Origin: JAADHI01 sp964451325
GTDB taxonomy: Bacteria > Nitrospirota > Nitrospiria > SBBL01 > JAADHI01
DNA length: 64,000 nucleotides
Assembly (NCBI GenBank): GCA_964451325.1
Contig: CAYVHO010000009.1
Location: 1 to 64,000 of the forward strand
Reading direction: 5' to 3'
Shown piece after piece: positions 26,608 to 35,780 of the stretch. Positions within the stretch are counted from its first letter, which is position 1. The number at the start of each line of letters is the position of its first letter. Made by a program: the position numbers and the translations under genes. The notes beneath the pieces are model-generated. The model saw only the letters and a program-made list of their open reading frames with translations, made no database searches and had not been told where the DNA came from.

Positions 26608-26838
26608 ATGACCGCATTTAAAGCGCCAATCTCAGCTCAGGAAGCCGAGGAAATCGCAAAAAGTCATCTCGTCGCTCAGGGTTTGGGTGAAGAAATTTTG
26701 AAAAGGTCTGTTAAGGTGAGCCGGAAACGAAAGTGTTTTCTCGTTGTTTTTTCGCCCCCTCCTGGTGTTCGCGGGGGGGCGTTTACAATTTCTGTCGATG
26801 AGGATGGAAGTATCCAAGCGCAGAGGTTTGAAAGGTGA
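26608..26838 (+). CDS. Small protein partner of the candidate toxin, possibly immunity
   Basis: A 76-aa protein starting six bases after the toxin stop. A helix (SAQEAEEIAKSHLVAQGL) is followed by strands (KRKCFLVVFSPPPG, GGAFTISVDEDGSI). This helix-strand pattern ending in VDxDGxI resembles PepSY-like or NTF2-fold immunity domains, but I cannot assign it firmly. Close coupling to the toxin candidate suggests an immunity protein or chaperone. Downstream sequence is decayed, so the gene may be the last intact member of the cargo module. Confidence 0.6.
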   Translation: MTAFKAPISAQEAEEIAKSHLVAQGLGEEILKRSVKVSRKRKCFLVVFSPPPGVRGGAFTISVDEDGSIQAQRFER

Positions 26839-27007
26839 TGGGAAACGAGTTCAGTTCAGCATCATCTCTGCACTTGATGCCGATCTTCTCTCAGGCTATG
26901 TACTAGACTCAGTGCCACAGTCGTTTATATCCAACCCTACAACGGACGATATGCTTGTAAATCTGCTTCAGATCTATTTTTAGAGTCCTTGAAAAGCCAT
27001 TCTGGCC

Positions 27008-27166
27008 CATTATGAAGCGGTTTATCTCAAGGCTTATGATACAGTCGCACAAGCGAAAGAGAATATTGGTAGTTGATTGGCGTTCTATAATCAAGACAGG
27101 CGGTATGCCAGTCTCAATAGGATGACACTCGATCAGGTTTATTATGGCTCAGTATTTCACTTATAA
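27008..27166 (+). pseudogene. IS3-family transposase remnant (3' end of orfB)
   Basis: The reading frame from 27008 gives HYEAVYLKAYDTVAQAKENIG, then an in-frame TGA (27074-27076), then LAFYNQDRRYASLNRMTLDQVYYG and a stop at 27164-27166. This is the characteristic last 50 residues of IS3-type DDE transposases (YLKAYxTVxEAK...YLxFYNxxRxHxSLxxxTPDxVYF). No upstream transposase sequence is intact, and bases 26839-27007 hold nothing I can assign. It is a dead fragment marking past insertion at the downstream edge of the eCIS locus. Confidence 0.85.
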
Positions 27167-27264
27167 ATACTCTTCCTCTGTGTCATGCTTGGGGTCCACC
27201 TCGCTTTCAGGAAGTTCTCAATCAAATTTACGGATTGACACAGATGCCTTAAATAGGCACGCTT

Positions 27265-27468
27265 ATGCATATGAGAACAACATTGAATATCGACGATAAA
27301 TTATTGAAAAAAGCGGAACAACTTTCAGGAATTTCCGAAAAAACCTCCCTTGTTCGAGCGGGCCTGGAAGCACTCATTGCCTTGGAAAGCAGTAAGCGCC
27401 TTGCTCAACTTGGTGGTACGGAAAAAGCTGTTAAATCGATACCTCGAAGACGATCCGCTGCTGGATAA
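27265..27468 (+). CDS. VapB-type antitoxin
   Basis: A 67-aa protein, MRTTLNIDDKLLKKAEQLSGISEKTSLVRAGLEALI, an N-terminal ribbon-helix-helix of the VapB/DUF2191 type, with a short basic tail that would wrap the toxin. Two ATGs are possible (27265, 27271); AGG at 27255-27257 favours the first. The partner vapC-like gene begins two bases after the stop. VapB proteins bind their own promoter and neutralise VapC. A TTGACA at 27235 lacks a well-placed -10, so the promoter is not defined. Confidence 0.85.
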   Translation: MHMRTTLNIDDKLLKKAEQLSGISEKTSLVRAGLEALIALESSKRLAQLGGTEKAVKSIPRRRSAAG

Positions 27469-27470
27469 CG

Positions 27471-27848
27471 ATGATTCTTGTCGATACTGCTGTATGGATT
27501 GACCATTTTCGGAAAAACAATCCTCACCTTAAGACCTTACTCACACAAGGACTCGTGGCAACACATCTGCTGATCATCGGAGAACTCGCCTGCGGAAATT
27601 TCAAACAAAGAAGGACCATCTTTCTTCTCTTAAAAGCCCTTCCGGTCGCCGACCTCGTAGATCGCAATGAAATTTTGTACTTTATCGAAGAACAAAACCT
27701 CATGGGATTGGGAATGGGCATTGTCGATGTACATTTATTGGCCTCTGCAATCATTTCAAATATTCCGCTATGGACCCTAGATAAACGATTAATAATAGCT
27801 GCAAAACAACTGGGCTCGCATTATGAGGCCATCATCTCAAAGGACTAA
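27471..27848 (+). CDS. VapC-type PIN-domain toxin
   Basis: A 125-aa PIN ribonuclease. The acidic metal-binding residues are all present: D5 (LVDTAVWIDHF), E38 (IGELACGN), D86 (GIVDVHLLASA) and D104 (WTLDKRL). VapC enzymes cut tRNA or rRNA when freed from VapB. Length and residue spacing are normal, so it is probably active. It is transcribed together with the upstream antitoxin. Bases 27849-28103 downstream hold no gene, repeat or terminator that I can identify. Confidence 0.9.
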   Translation: MILVDTAVWIDHFRKNNPHLKTLLTQGLVATHLLIIGELACGNFKQRRTIFLLLKALPVADLVDRNEILYFIEEQNLMGLGMGIVDVHLLASAIISNIPLWTLDKRLIIAAKQLGSHYEAIISKD

Positions 27849-28103
27849 ACCCCAACATTCTCTTGCGTCGTCCTCGCTTCAACACCACAATGAATCAATC
27901 AATTTACCTCCCTTTTTTATAGTAAGCTTGAATTTGATTCAGTCTGAGGCTCCTGAAGGCTTTATCTCGCACAATCCATATTGATATTTTAGAGGGCTTA
28001 CTTTAGTATTCAGCCTTCGCGCGTTATTTGTCTCCATAGAATTTGAGTCGTTGATGGTTTTTAGTTGTCCTGCTTTTTTTAGCCTTAAAGTCTTTCCTTC
28101 CTT

Positions 28104-30980
28104 ATGACACGACTGCTCTGTACGATTTTTTTGATTTCCGGTTCCTCTGCTTTAATGTTCGAGGCCCTTTGGTTTCGACAGGCGGGTCTGGCTTTTGGTA
28201 ATAGCATTTGGGCTTCAAGCCTCGTGCTTTCGGGTTTTATGGGGGGCTTGGCTTTAGGCAATGCCCTGGCCATTCGTGGAGGAGGACGATTCAAACGCCC
28301 CATCGCTTTCTACGCCTATCTTGAGTTACTCATCGGTCTTTCAGGTATTGTGCTTGTTTATCTCTTGCCGCAACTGGGGCAATGGTTTGCACCGCTGTTT
28401 CAGTCTATCTCGCACCAACCGTGGGTTTTAAATGGCTTAAGGCTAGTCTTTGCTTTTCTGCTGCTCTTGATTCCTTCCACGGCCATGGGCTTGACCCTGC
28501 CTGTATTGACCAAAGCCCTTTCAGCGCAGGATCCGATTTTTGGCCGTGTCCTGGGAAGGCTTTACGGATGGAATACCCTTGGGGCGCTGCTGGGTGTGCT
28601 TTTGACCGAATTTGTCCTCATTGAGGCCATCGGCATTCATGCGACGGCCTGGTTTGCGGGGATTTTGAATGTCATTGTGGCGATCATTGCCCTGCGACTG
28701 GATAAAAAAATCAGCCCTTCAGAAGCACCAGAACCCGATCCAGCTTTGGTGCTTAATATTGCCCCTGTGGCGGATCGCAGGGCCACGCTCTTTCGTTTTT
28801 TATCCGCGGCCTTTTTATCGGGTTTTTGTCTTTTGGCGCTGGAAATGATCTGGTTTCGTTTTTTGATGTTGTTTGTTTCGGGACACTCGACTTCTTTTTC
28901 TTTGATGTTGGGGGTGGTCTTAGGCGGGATCTCCTTGGGTGGTTTTACCGCCTCGGCCCTCTTAAAAAAACAACCCCGTTTTGCAACACAAGGCGCGACG
29001 ACTGCGTTTATTTTAAGCACACTTTGTATTTTGAGCTACGCACTTTTCCCCAATGTCATAAAGCCTTATACCCAAGCCGTCATCACGCAGGTTGGGGGAA
29101 TTTTAAATGTCGGTGTTCCACTCATGTTTCCTGTTTCTTTTATGTCAGGCATCTTTTTTACACTTATCGGTACCGCAATGCGGACTCATCTTTCCAGCGA
29201 GACCGTGACCGCAGGCGCCTTGACGCTTGCCAATACCACGGGCGCAGCACTCGGCGCATTCAGCGGAGGGTTTTTGTTGTTGCCTGCTTTTGGAGTCGAG
29301 CGTTCACTCTTTTTTATGGCGTCGCTTTACGGTTTAATCGGTTTATTGCTCATAAGTGGAAAGGCCAAGGTTTCACCTATTTCCTATGTGGGAGCGGCAC
29401 TGGCTGCAGTGGGCATCCTCATCTTCCCCATGGGCGATATGGAGAAACATCACTTAAAGGTCCCCAGTCAACGGCTGATTTCAAGCGACGGGGCTGGCAT
29501 GATCAATGAGACGCGTGAGGGACTGATCGAAACCATTACTTATCTTGAGCAGCGCTGGCTGGATCAGCCTCTATTTTATCGTCTGATTACCAATTCCTAT
29601 TCCATGTCGAGTACGGATTTTCGCTCCCGGCGTTATATGAAACTTTTTGTCTATTGGCCTTTAGCCGTACACCCGGATCCAAAAGACGCACTCTTGATTT
29701 CTTACGGGGTGGGCAGCACGGCAAAGGCTCTGACGGATGCAAAGGGTTTAGAAACGATTGATGTCGTTGATATCTCGCGCGACATCTTAGAAATGAATGA
29801 CAATGCCTATCCCGATCCCGAAACGCTCCCCTTAAATGACCCACGGGTCTCGGTTCATATTGAAGACGCCCGTTATTTTTTACAGACGACGGATCAATAT
29901 TTTGACCTCATTACGGCAGAGCCACCCCCACCCGAAGTCGCGGGTGTCGTCAATCTCTATACCCGCGAATATTTTCAATTGCTTTATGATCGCCTCAATG
30001 AGGGGGGCATTTCGACCTATTGGTTGCCACTTCATGCCATGGATGCCATGAGCATCAAAGGCATTTTGCGCGCCTTTTGTGACGTTTTTGAAGATTGTTC
30101 TCTCTGGCATGGACAGTGGCTGGATTTGATGATTGTCGGCACACGCAACGCAAAGGGCCCGGTCTCGGATGCCACCTTTATGAAACAGTGGCAGGATCCC
30201 GTCGTTTCAAAAGAATTGATCGACGTAGGTTTAGAGCGCCCTGAACAACTCGGCGCACTGTTTATTGGGGACGCGGACTATCTCAATGAAATAACGAAGG
30301 GCGCACCGCCGCTTGTGGATAATTTTCCAAAACGGGTGCGGTCTTCTTCCGGGCCGCGCATGGGTTTAGTCAAACTCATTGACCAGTGGATGGATGTCAA
30401 CGCGGCCCAGGCCCGGTTTATGAAAAGCCCGCTCATTGCACGACTCTGGCCCGAACGTCTGCGGCAGGACTCTCTCGCCTATTTCGCCTTTCAGGATATT
30501 TTAAATCAGCATTGGTTTGGGCTTAGAGATCCAAAAATGCCCGTGATTGTGGATATTGATCGGGTCTTAAACAGCTCCTCGCTCAAAACCCTGCCGCTCT
30601 GGTTGATGGGCAGCAACGCCGATTTTCAACGCATTGTGAATGCAGCGAGCCCTGAAGAAAAAGAAGACCCCATGATGCAAGTGCATCTGGCCCTGCGACA
30701 AATGGCCGACCGTGATTACGAAAGTGCCATTGTATCGTTTCAAAAAGCCGAGGCCGACCCCCGCCTAAAGGGAGATGCGTTCAGTTATATTGTTTACGCA
30801 CTTTCCAGTCTTGGACGCCGGGCCGAAGCCGAGGCCCTGGTCAAAAAAGAGATGGGTGATTTTTTAAAAAATCAGCAGGGAAAAAAGACAGAACGCCCAC
30901 CGCTTTCCCCCTTTTGGGCCTGGATGAAAGACGTCCGTGGCATTGATCCCTTTGATGACAGGGTGAAACCAAAACCATGA
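28104..30980 (+). CDS. Fused MFS transporter/spermidine synthase-like membrane protein
   Basis: A 958-aa protein in three parts. Residues 1 to about 440 form roughly a dozen hydrophobic helices, starting SSALMFEALWFRQAGLAFGNSIWASSLVL, typical of this family's MFS-like part. About 450-720 is a spermidine-synthase-like Rossmann domain (ALLISYGVGSTAKALTD, IDVVDISRDILEM, VSVHIEDARYFLQ, DLITAEPPPPEVAGVVNLYTREYFQLL). The remaining 240 residues end in a TPR-like helix pair (YESAIVSFQKAEADP). The GYGVG-type SAM loop reads SYGVGSTA, and the substrate is unknown. Four-base overlap (ATGA) with the next gene makes it the head of a coupled operon. Confidence 0.88.
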   Translation: MTRLLCTIFLISGSSALMFEALWFRQAGLAFGNSIWASSLVLSGFMGGLALGNALAIRGGGRFKRPIAFYAYLELLIGLSGIVLVYLLPQLGQWFAPLFQSISHQPWVLNGLRLVFAFLLLLIPSTAMGLTLPVLTKALSAQDPIFGRVLGRLYGWNTLGALLGVLLTEFVLIEAIGIHATAWFAGILNVIVAIIALRLDKKISPSEAPEPDPALVLNIAPVADRRATLFRFLSAAFLSGFCLLALEMIWFRFLMLFVSGHSTSFSLMLGVVLGGISLGGFTASALLKKQPRFATQGATTAFILSTLCILSYALFPNVIKPYTQAVITQVGGILNVGVPLMFPVSFMSGIFFTLIGTAMRTHLSSETVTAGALTLANTTGAALGAFSGGFLLLPAFGVERSLFFMASLYGLIGLLLISGKAKVSPISYVGAALAAVGILIFPMGDMEKHHLKVPSQRLISSDGAGMINETREGLIETITYLEQRWLDQPLFYRLITNSYSMSSTDFRSRRYMKLFVYWPLAVHPDPKDALLISYGVGSTAKALTDAKGLETIDVVDISRDILEMNDNAYPDPETLPLNDPRVSVHIEDARYFLQTTDQYFDLITAEPPPPEVAGVVNLYTREYFQLLYDRLNEGGISTYWLPLHAMDAMSIKGILRAFCDVFEDCSLWHGQWLDLMIVGTRNAKGPVSDATFMKQWQDPVVSKELIDVGLERPEQLGALFIGDADYLNEITKGAPPLVDNFPKRVRSSSGPRMGLVKLIDQWMDVNAAQARFMKSPLIARLWPERLRQDSLAYFAFQDILNQHWFGLRDPKMPVIVDIDRVLNSSSLKTLPLWLMGSNADFQRIVNAASPEEKEDPMMQVHLALRQMADRDYESAIVSFQKAEADPRLKGDAFSYIVYALSSLGRRAEAEALVKKEMGDFLKNQQGKKTERPPLSPFWAWMKDVRGIDPFDDRVKPKP

Positions 30981-31276
30981 TTTACATCGAAAAATCGACA
31001 ACAGGCCGTAATTTTGTCCTTGGTTTTCTTTTGTTGGCGATTTTTGTTTTTGTTTTGCATTTGCGGGCAATGAAAGCGGGGGGAGGCACAGGGGAAAGTG
31101 GTGTTTGGTTTGCTCTGTTTACTTTGCCCTGGGGCGGCATGCTTTCGGAATCTTTTTTAAAGTCTGGTTTTTGGACCCGTTTTTCTTATTTGATTTCCTG
31201 GAGCATGATTTTTTTCAATGCCGTGTTGCTCTATCTTATCTCAGGCGGCTTGCGCATTAGAAAAACGGGGTCTTGA
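30977..31276 (+). CDS. Small membrane protein, unknown
   Basis: A 99-aa protein with three hydrophobic segments (about residues 12-30, 43-56, 69-90) separated by a Gly-rich turn and a basic C-terminus. I recognise no family. It overlaps both neighbours: ATGA at its start, and its TGA shares bases with the next ATG. This makes it part of the four-gene unit 28104-33650. Perhaps an accessory subunit of the fused membrane synthase. Confidence 0.7.
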   Translation: MIYIEKSTTGRNFVLGFLLLAIFVFVLHLRAMKAGGGTGESGVWFALFTLPWGGMLSESFLKSGFWTRFSYLISWSMIFFNAVLLYLISGGLRIRKTGS

Positions 31277-33006
31277 TGCGAAGCCCTTTTTCCGTTTCCC
31301 TGATGATTCTTGTTGTTGATCTGCTTATTGCAAACCCTCTTTTTGCAAGAATCATCACGGTTCCGACAGATGTGAGTTCCATTCAGGCTGCGATTGATCA
31401 GGCCGTGTCAGGTGACACCGTCCAGGTAAGGCCGAGGGCCGAAGTCTACGAAGAAACCCTTATCTTAAAAGAAGGGGTCATTCTTGAGGGGCTTGAAACC
31501 GCTAGAACGATTATTGATGGAAAGGGAGCAAATACCGTTATTACGGTCAGTGGCAACAATACGACGATTCGGAATTTGACGATTACAGGGGGGCTCAGTG
31601 GGATTTCTGCAAGCAATATTTCAGGGCTCACCCTTTCCAACAACATTATTGTTGAGAATACAACAGGCTTTACTTGCCTGAATGCTAGTTTTAGCCTCAC
31701 CCAAAATACCATAGCCAATAACAAGGCCGAGGGGATTTCCTGTGCCAATAATCAAGGGGTTTCCATCACCATCAGCAATAATCTCATCACGAATAATGGC
31801 ACAGGGATCAATTTGGGGAACATCGCCTCGGTGACCCTGAGCAATAATGGTTTTTATGGCAATGGCGGAAATGGAGCAGAAGGCTTATCTCCAGTCAAGG
31901 CCGGAGACCCGCTTTTTGTGGCCCCCCTTAAAAATGATTACCACTTCAAAAGTACCTCCCCCAGTCCCTATCGCGGCAGTAATTTGTCAGACCCCGAAGA
32001 CGACTTGGGAGCCTATGGTGGCACGGAGGCCGATGCGACCCCCTTCCAAATCCTGAGTTTGAGCGCAGTGGCTTCAGGGTCGGACAGCATTGATCTGAGC
32101 TTTTCTGCCAATGAAGCCTATAACGTTGCGGGTTACAGAATTTATGTGGATAAAAACAAAGGCATTCATGAAAACCCGGATGTGAGAGACACAACAATCT
32201 GTGTGAATAATCAATGTACCTTTACAATCACGGCATTGGATACGAGCCTGACGCAACCTGCGGCCCCGATGCTTCAACCTGCGATTACGGGAGATCAAAA
32301 ACTATTTCTGGATTGGGTTCCCCCAACGGATCAGAGCACTGTTTCGACTTATAAAGTGTATTGGGGGACCGCTTCAGGGAACTATTCTGAGCCCGATTCG
32401 CCGATAGATATCGGGAATATCACATCATATTCCTTGCTGAATCTTGTGAATGGCACGCGCTATTTTGTCGCGGTAGCAGCACTTGCACAGCCGCGTTTTT
32501 ATATCTCTATGACCGCCATTGATGGGGCTTCGCCGATCAACGAAAGTGGGTTTTTTGAGGATAAAGAAGTCATCTTCACAACAGCGGCCGCCCTTGAAAG
32601 CCCCTTGTCGAACGAAGTCCAGGAATTTCCAGAGGCCGTCATTGGTTTTCCTGACCTGCCCGACGAAGGGGGTTGTTTTATCGCCACAGTCGCTTATGGT
32701 TCACATTTGCAGCCGCATGTCCAAATTCTCAGGACCTTTCGAGATGACTACCTGCTTAAAAATACACTGGGAAGACGTTTTGTCTCTTTTTATTACCACT
32801 ACGGCCCCTCATGGGCGAACTTCATTGCGCAGCACGAATTTCTTAAATCCCTTGTCCGACTATTGCTTTTGCCGCTTGTTGGGCTGTCCTATTTTTTGCT
32901 CACGACCACAATGATTCAAAAAGTCGTTTTTTTGCTGGTTTTGTTTCTCTTTCTTGTTTTACTCGTGAAGCGCAGAACAAATCGTCAAAGCAGGTTTTTA
33001 TTTTGA
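31276..33006 (+). CDS. Beta-helix/fibronectin-like surface protein with CFI-box C-terminus
   Basis: About 576 aa. A signal peptide (residues 1-25, ending FARI) is followed by a right-handed parallel beta-helix of pectate-lyase type (about 27-250, starting ITVPTDVSSIQAAIDQAVSGDTV, with Asn-rich NNxI turns). Two fibronectin III-like modules follow (about 258-440). Then comes a CFI box (GGCFIATVAYGSHLQPHVQILRTFRDDYLL...YYxYGPSWANFI), then hydrophobic helices (about 528-566) and a basic KRRTNR end. CFI-box tails are C-terminal sorting-type regions, so I infer an exported, membrane-anchored protein. The ATG at 31276 overlaps the upstream stop; a TTG at 31273 is the alternative. Confidence 0.82.
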   Translation: MRSPFSVSLMILVVDLLIANPLFARIITVPTDVSSIQAAIDQAVSGDTVQVRPRAEVYEETLILKEGVILEGLETARTIIDGKGANTVITVSGNNTTIRNLTITGGLSGISASNISGLTLSNNIIVENTTGFTCLNASFSLTQNTIANNKAEGISCANNQGVSITISNNLITNNGTGINLGNIASVTLSNNGFYGNGGNGAEGLSPVKAGDPLFVAPLKNDYHFKSTSPSPYRGSNLSDPEDDLGAYGGTEADATPFQILSLSAVASGSDSIDLSFSANEAYNVAGYRIYVDKNKGIHENPDVRDTTICVNNQCTFTITALDTSLTQPAAPMLQPAITGDQKLFLDWVPPTDQSTVSTYKVYWGTASGNYSEPDSPIDIGNITSYSLLNLVNGTRYFVAVAALAQPRFYISMTAIDGASPINESGFFEDKEVIFTTAAALESPLSNEVQEFPEAVIGFPDLPDEGGCFIATVAYGSHLQPHVQILRTFRDDYLLKNTLGRRFVSFYYHYGPSWANFIAQHEFLKSLVRLLLLPLVGLSYFLLTTTMIQKVVFLLVLFLFLVLLVKRRTNRQSRFLF

Positions 33007-33650
33007 AGATATCCAGGGCCATTTTTTTGGCCACTCTGCTCTCATTTCTGCTCTCTCTTCTTTGGCGACCTTCTGTAGAAGCGGCGGATGCACGGTGGGT
33101 GATTGCAATCAAAGGCGGTTTGTTTGCACCCAGCCTTGCAAATTGGCAGCGTCAGTATGACAATTCACAAGACACGGCACTTGCTTTGGAACTTGGATTT
33201 AAAGTGACGCCTCGTCTGGAAATTGGTTTAGAGGGCGCATCTTTTTCCGCTGAGGGAAAGGCTGTTACGACTTCAGGCAGAGTCAGTGGGGTCAATCAAA
33301 ATTTTAAACTCTTTCCTGTTCAGGCTTATCTTGTGTATCGCTTTATTTTTTATAAAGATCAAGCCTTTGTTCCTTATTTAGGGGGAGGTTACAGCCGCTT
33401 TAGCTATCAAGGCGAGGTGGAAGGAGGGGAAAAGGTCAGTGGCGCACAAGAAGGGAGCCATTTTCGTGGGGGTCTTTCGCTGCTTTTGGATGCCTTAGAC
33501 CCGCGTACTGCAACAAACGCTGAAGATTGGGGGCTGATCAATAGTTATCTCTTTCTTGAGACGCAATATGCCGAGGTAGACGATTTTGGGGATTCCGCGA
33601 TTGATCTGGGGGGATGGAGCTACTTCACGGGTCTGCGCTATGAATTTTAG
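33003..33650 (+). CDS. Outer-membrane beta-barrel protein
   Basis: A 215-aa protein with a signal peptide (hydrophobic core about 5-20, cleavage likely after VEA near 27) and alternating strands typical of small OmpA/OmpW-like barrels (LALELGFKVTPRLEIGLEGASF, QAYLVYRFIFYKDQAFVPYLGGGYSRFSY). It ends in YFTGLRYEF with the aromatic final residue needed for BAM insertion. It starts at TTG (33003), overlapping the CFI-box gene by four bases, so it belongs to the same coupled operon. Function beyond being a porin-like barrel is unknown. It converges with proS, only four bases away. Confidence 0.82.
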   Translation: MKISRAIFLATLLSFLLSLLWRPSVEAADARWVIAIKGGLFAPSLANWQRQYDNSQDTALALELGFKVTPRLEIGLEGASFSAEGKAVTTSGRVSGVNQNFKLFPVQAYLVYRFIFYKDQAFVPYLGGGYSRFSYQGEVEGGEKVSGAQEGSHFRGGLSLLLDALDPRTATNAEDWGLINSYLFLETQYAEVDDFGDSAIDLGGWSYFTGLRYEF

Positions 33651-33654
33651 GCTT

Positions 33655-35406
33655 TTATTGAGGGCATGTCTTGGCCTTATTTGAAAAAAAATCCATAATC
33701 GTTTCCACGATTTTATCCATCGCAATCATCTGTTTTTCGCCTGTTTTGCGGTCTTTGAGTTCTACGCTATTTGTTGCAAGGTTGCGTTCACTCACGACCA
33801 CTTGAAAGGGCATACCCAAGAGGTCGGCATCATTAAACTTAACCCCTGCTCTTTCCTTTCTATCCTCAAAAAGCACCGATAGGCCCTGGGTTTCAAAGGC
33901 CTCCGCAAGTTTTAAGGCCGCATCCATCACCGGTGCTTTTTTCTCTTGCATGGGGATAATTTCAAGATCAAAGGGGGCGATTTGTTGGGGCCAGACGATG
34001 CCGCGTTCATCGTGGTTTTGTTCGATGGCCGCAGCGACGATCCGAGAAACACCGATGCCATAACATCCCATGACAAAGTGCTGTTTTTTGCCATTTTTAT
34101 CCAAAAAAGTGGCATCCATCGTTTCGCTGTATTTAGTGCCCAACATAAAAACATGGCCGACTTCGATCCCTCGGTCGATGGCAAGTTGGCCTTCACATCG
34201 CGGACAGGAGTCCCCAGCGACGGCATTTCTGAGGTCGGCATAACGGTCTATCTCAAAATCACGTCCTGCGACGGCGTGTTTAAAGTGAGTGTCTTTTTTA
34301 TTTGCGCCGATGATGCATTCGCTTAAAAGTTTTATCGAGAAATCGGCAATAATTTCGAGCCCTTCAAGCCCGACCGGGCCGGAAAAACCAGAGGGGCCGC
34401 CAGTTACGGCCTCGACGGTTTTATGGTCTGCGAGATTGAGTGTCTCTGCACCCAACAGTTTTTGTAATTTGATTTCGTTTATTTCGTGATGCCCTGCAAC
34501 AAGCACAGCGACAGGTAAGTCATTGGCGACAAAGAGTAGGGTTTTAACAAGCTGCTTAGGCTGAACCTTTAAAAAGGCGCAGACGTCTTCGACCGATTTT
34601 TGTCCGGGGGTGTCGAGGGCTTCTATTTTATTTAAAGCCAGTGCTTGATCTAAGGTTTCTGGTTTTTCAAGCCTTGTTTCTGCACGATCGGGCAATTCAG
34701 CCCGTTCGACATTTGCGGCATAATCGCATTTCTGACAGGAGGCGATGGCATCTTCTCCGGTTTGTGCGAGTACCATAAATTCGTGGGAGGATGAGCCCCC
34801 GATCTGACCCGTATCGGCCTCGACTGCACGAAAATGCAATCCGATGCGTCGGAAGATATTGTGATAAGTGTCGTACATCGTTTGATAGGTCTTCTCGGCT
34901 GCTTCAGGATCGGCATCAAAACTATAGGCATCTTTCATCAAAAATTCCCGTCCACGCATGAGCCCAAAACGCGGACGGATTTCATCCCGAAACTTGGTTT
35001 GAATCTGAAAAAAATTAAGTGGCAATTGTTTGTAGGAGCGGACTTCACGTCGCACAAGATCGGTGATAATTTCTTCGTGGGTCGGGCCGAGACAAAAATC
35101 ACGGTTGTGTCGATCTTGAAGCCGCATCAACTCTCGCCCGTATTTGTCCCAGCGTCCGGTCTCCTGCCACAGTTCAGCAGGTTGTAAAGCAGGCAATAAG
35201 ACTTCCTGGGCTCCCGCTTTTTCCATCTCTTCTCTCACAATTTTTTCGACCTTTGAGAGCACACGACGTCCAAGGGGCAGCAGGGAATAGATACCCGCTG
35301 CGACCTTTCGCATCAGACCTGCACGTAGCATGAGTTTGTGGCTGATGGTCTCCGCATCCGAAGGGTCATCACGCAGCGTGGGAATCAGTAATTTAGAATA
35401 GTGCAT
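33655..35406 (-). CDS. proS: Prolyl-tRNA synthetase
   Basis: A 583-aa class II aminoacyl-tRNA synthetase of the bacterial type with an editing insertion. ATG at 35406 (MHYSKLLIPTLRD) follows AAGGAG; an upstream in-frame extension to 35463 lacks a ribosome site. Motif 2 is FRDEIRPRFGLMRGREFLMKDAYSF, the INS/YbaK editing domain lies between about 220 and 385, motif 3 is GCYGIGVSRIVAA, and the C-terminal anticodon-binding domain has FEDRKERAGVKFNDADLLG. It charges tRNA-Pro. Monocistronic, convergent with the barrel gene. Confidence 0.97.
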   Translation of the reverse strand: MHYSKLLIPTLRDDPSDAETISHKLMLRAGLMRKVAAGIYSLLPLGRRVLSKVEKIVREEMEKAGAQEVLLPALQPAELWQETGRWDKYGRELMRLQDRHNRDFCLGPTHEEIITDLVRREVRSYKQLPLNFFQIQTKFRDEIRPRFGLMRGREFLMKDAYSFDADPEAAEKTYQTMYDTYHNIFRRIGLHFRAVEADTGQIGGSSSHEFMVLAQTGEDAIASCQKCDYAANVERAELPDRAETRLEKPETLDQALALNKIEALDTPGQKSVEDVCAFLKVQPKQLVKTLLFVANDLPVAVLVAGHHEINEIKLQKLLGAETLNLADHKTVEAVTGGPSGFSGPVGLEGLEIIADFSIKLLSECIIGANKKDTHFKHAVAGRDFEIDRYADLRNAVAGDSCPRCEGQLAIDRGIEVGHVFMLGTKYSETMDATFLDKNGKKQHFVMGCYGIGVSRIVAAAIEQNHDERGIVWPQQIAPFDLEIIPMQEKKAPVMDAALKLAEAFETQGLSVLFEDRKERAGVKFNDADLLGMPFQVVVSERNLATNSVELKDRKTGEKQMIAMDKIVETIMDFFSNKAKTCPQ

Positions 35407-35435
35407 GGTCGTTTTCTCCTTTATTGAGGTCGGAC

Positions 35436-35463
35436 ATACTACATCAGTTTCATGTGAAATCAA
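35436..35463 (-). promoter_or_regulatory. Probable proS promoter
   Basis: Read on the minus strand, TTGATT (35463-35458) and TAGTAT (35441-35436) are 16 bp apart, placing a start about 25 nt upstream of the proS ATG. Each box departs from consensus at one or two positions. A short 5' leader with AAGGAG follows. No T-box-like structure can be fitted in this leader. Confidence 0.4.
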
Positions 35464-35780
35464 AGCGAGCGCAGGAATTTTTCCAATACCTCAAAGCACT
35501 TCAAGCGCAATCAGAAATGCCTTAATCACACCGACCCCCCTCTTTTGGGGGGATTGACGCGCTAAAAAGACTATGTTAAAAACCGCGCAATCAACACATT
35601 TCTTTTTTATATTTTAGACGGTGCGCTCATATCAGGTCGCCGCCATTGGGATCGCTTCGCTAATGCAATATTTAGCCTTGATCCCGATTTTTGTAAGATC
35701 CCTTTTCTGTATGTAGAGAAGGTTTGTTCTAGTCAGGAACCCACCAGGTTCCCCCAACAATCAAAGAAAGGACACCCAGG
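35464..35780. other. Intergenic region with two hairpins
   Basis: About 320 bp without a gene. It contains CCCCCC-TCTTTT-GGGGGG (35535-35552), directly followed by TTGACG (35554-35559), and GGAACC-CACCA-GGTTCC (35736-35752), 29 bp before the GTG of the lipoprotein gene. The first may mark the edge of a promoter and the second may modulate translation or be an operator. No clear -10 box was found. Confidence 0.4.
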
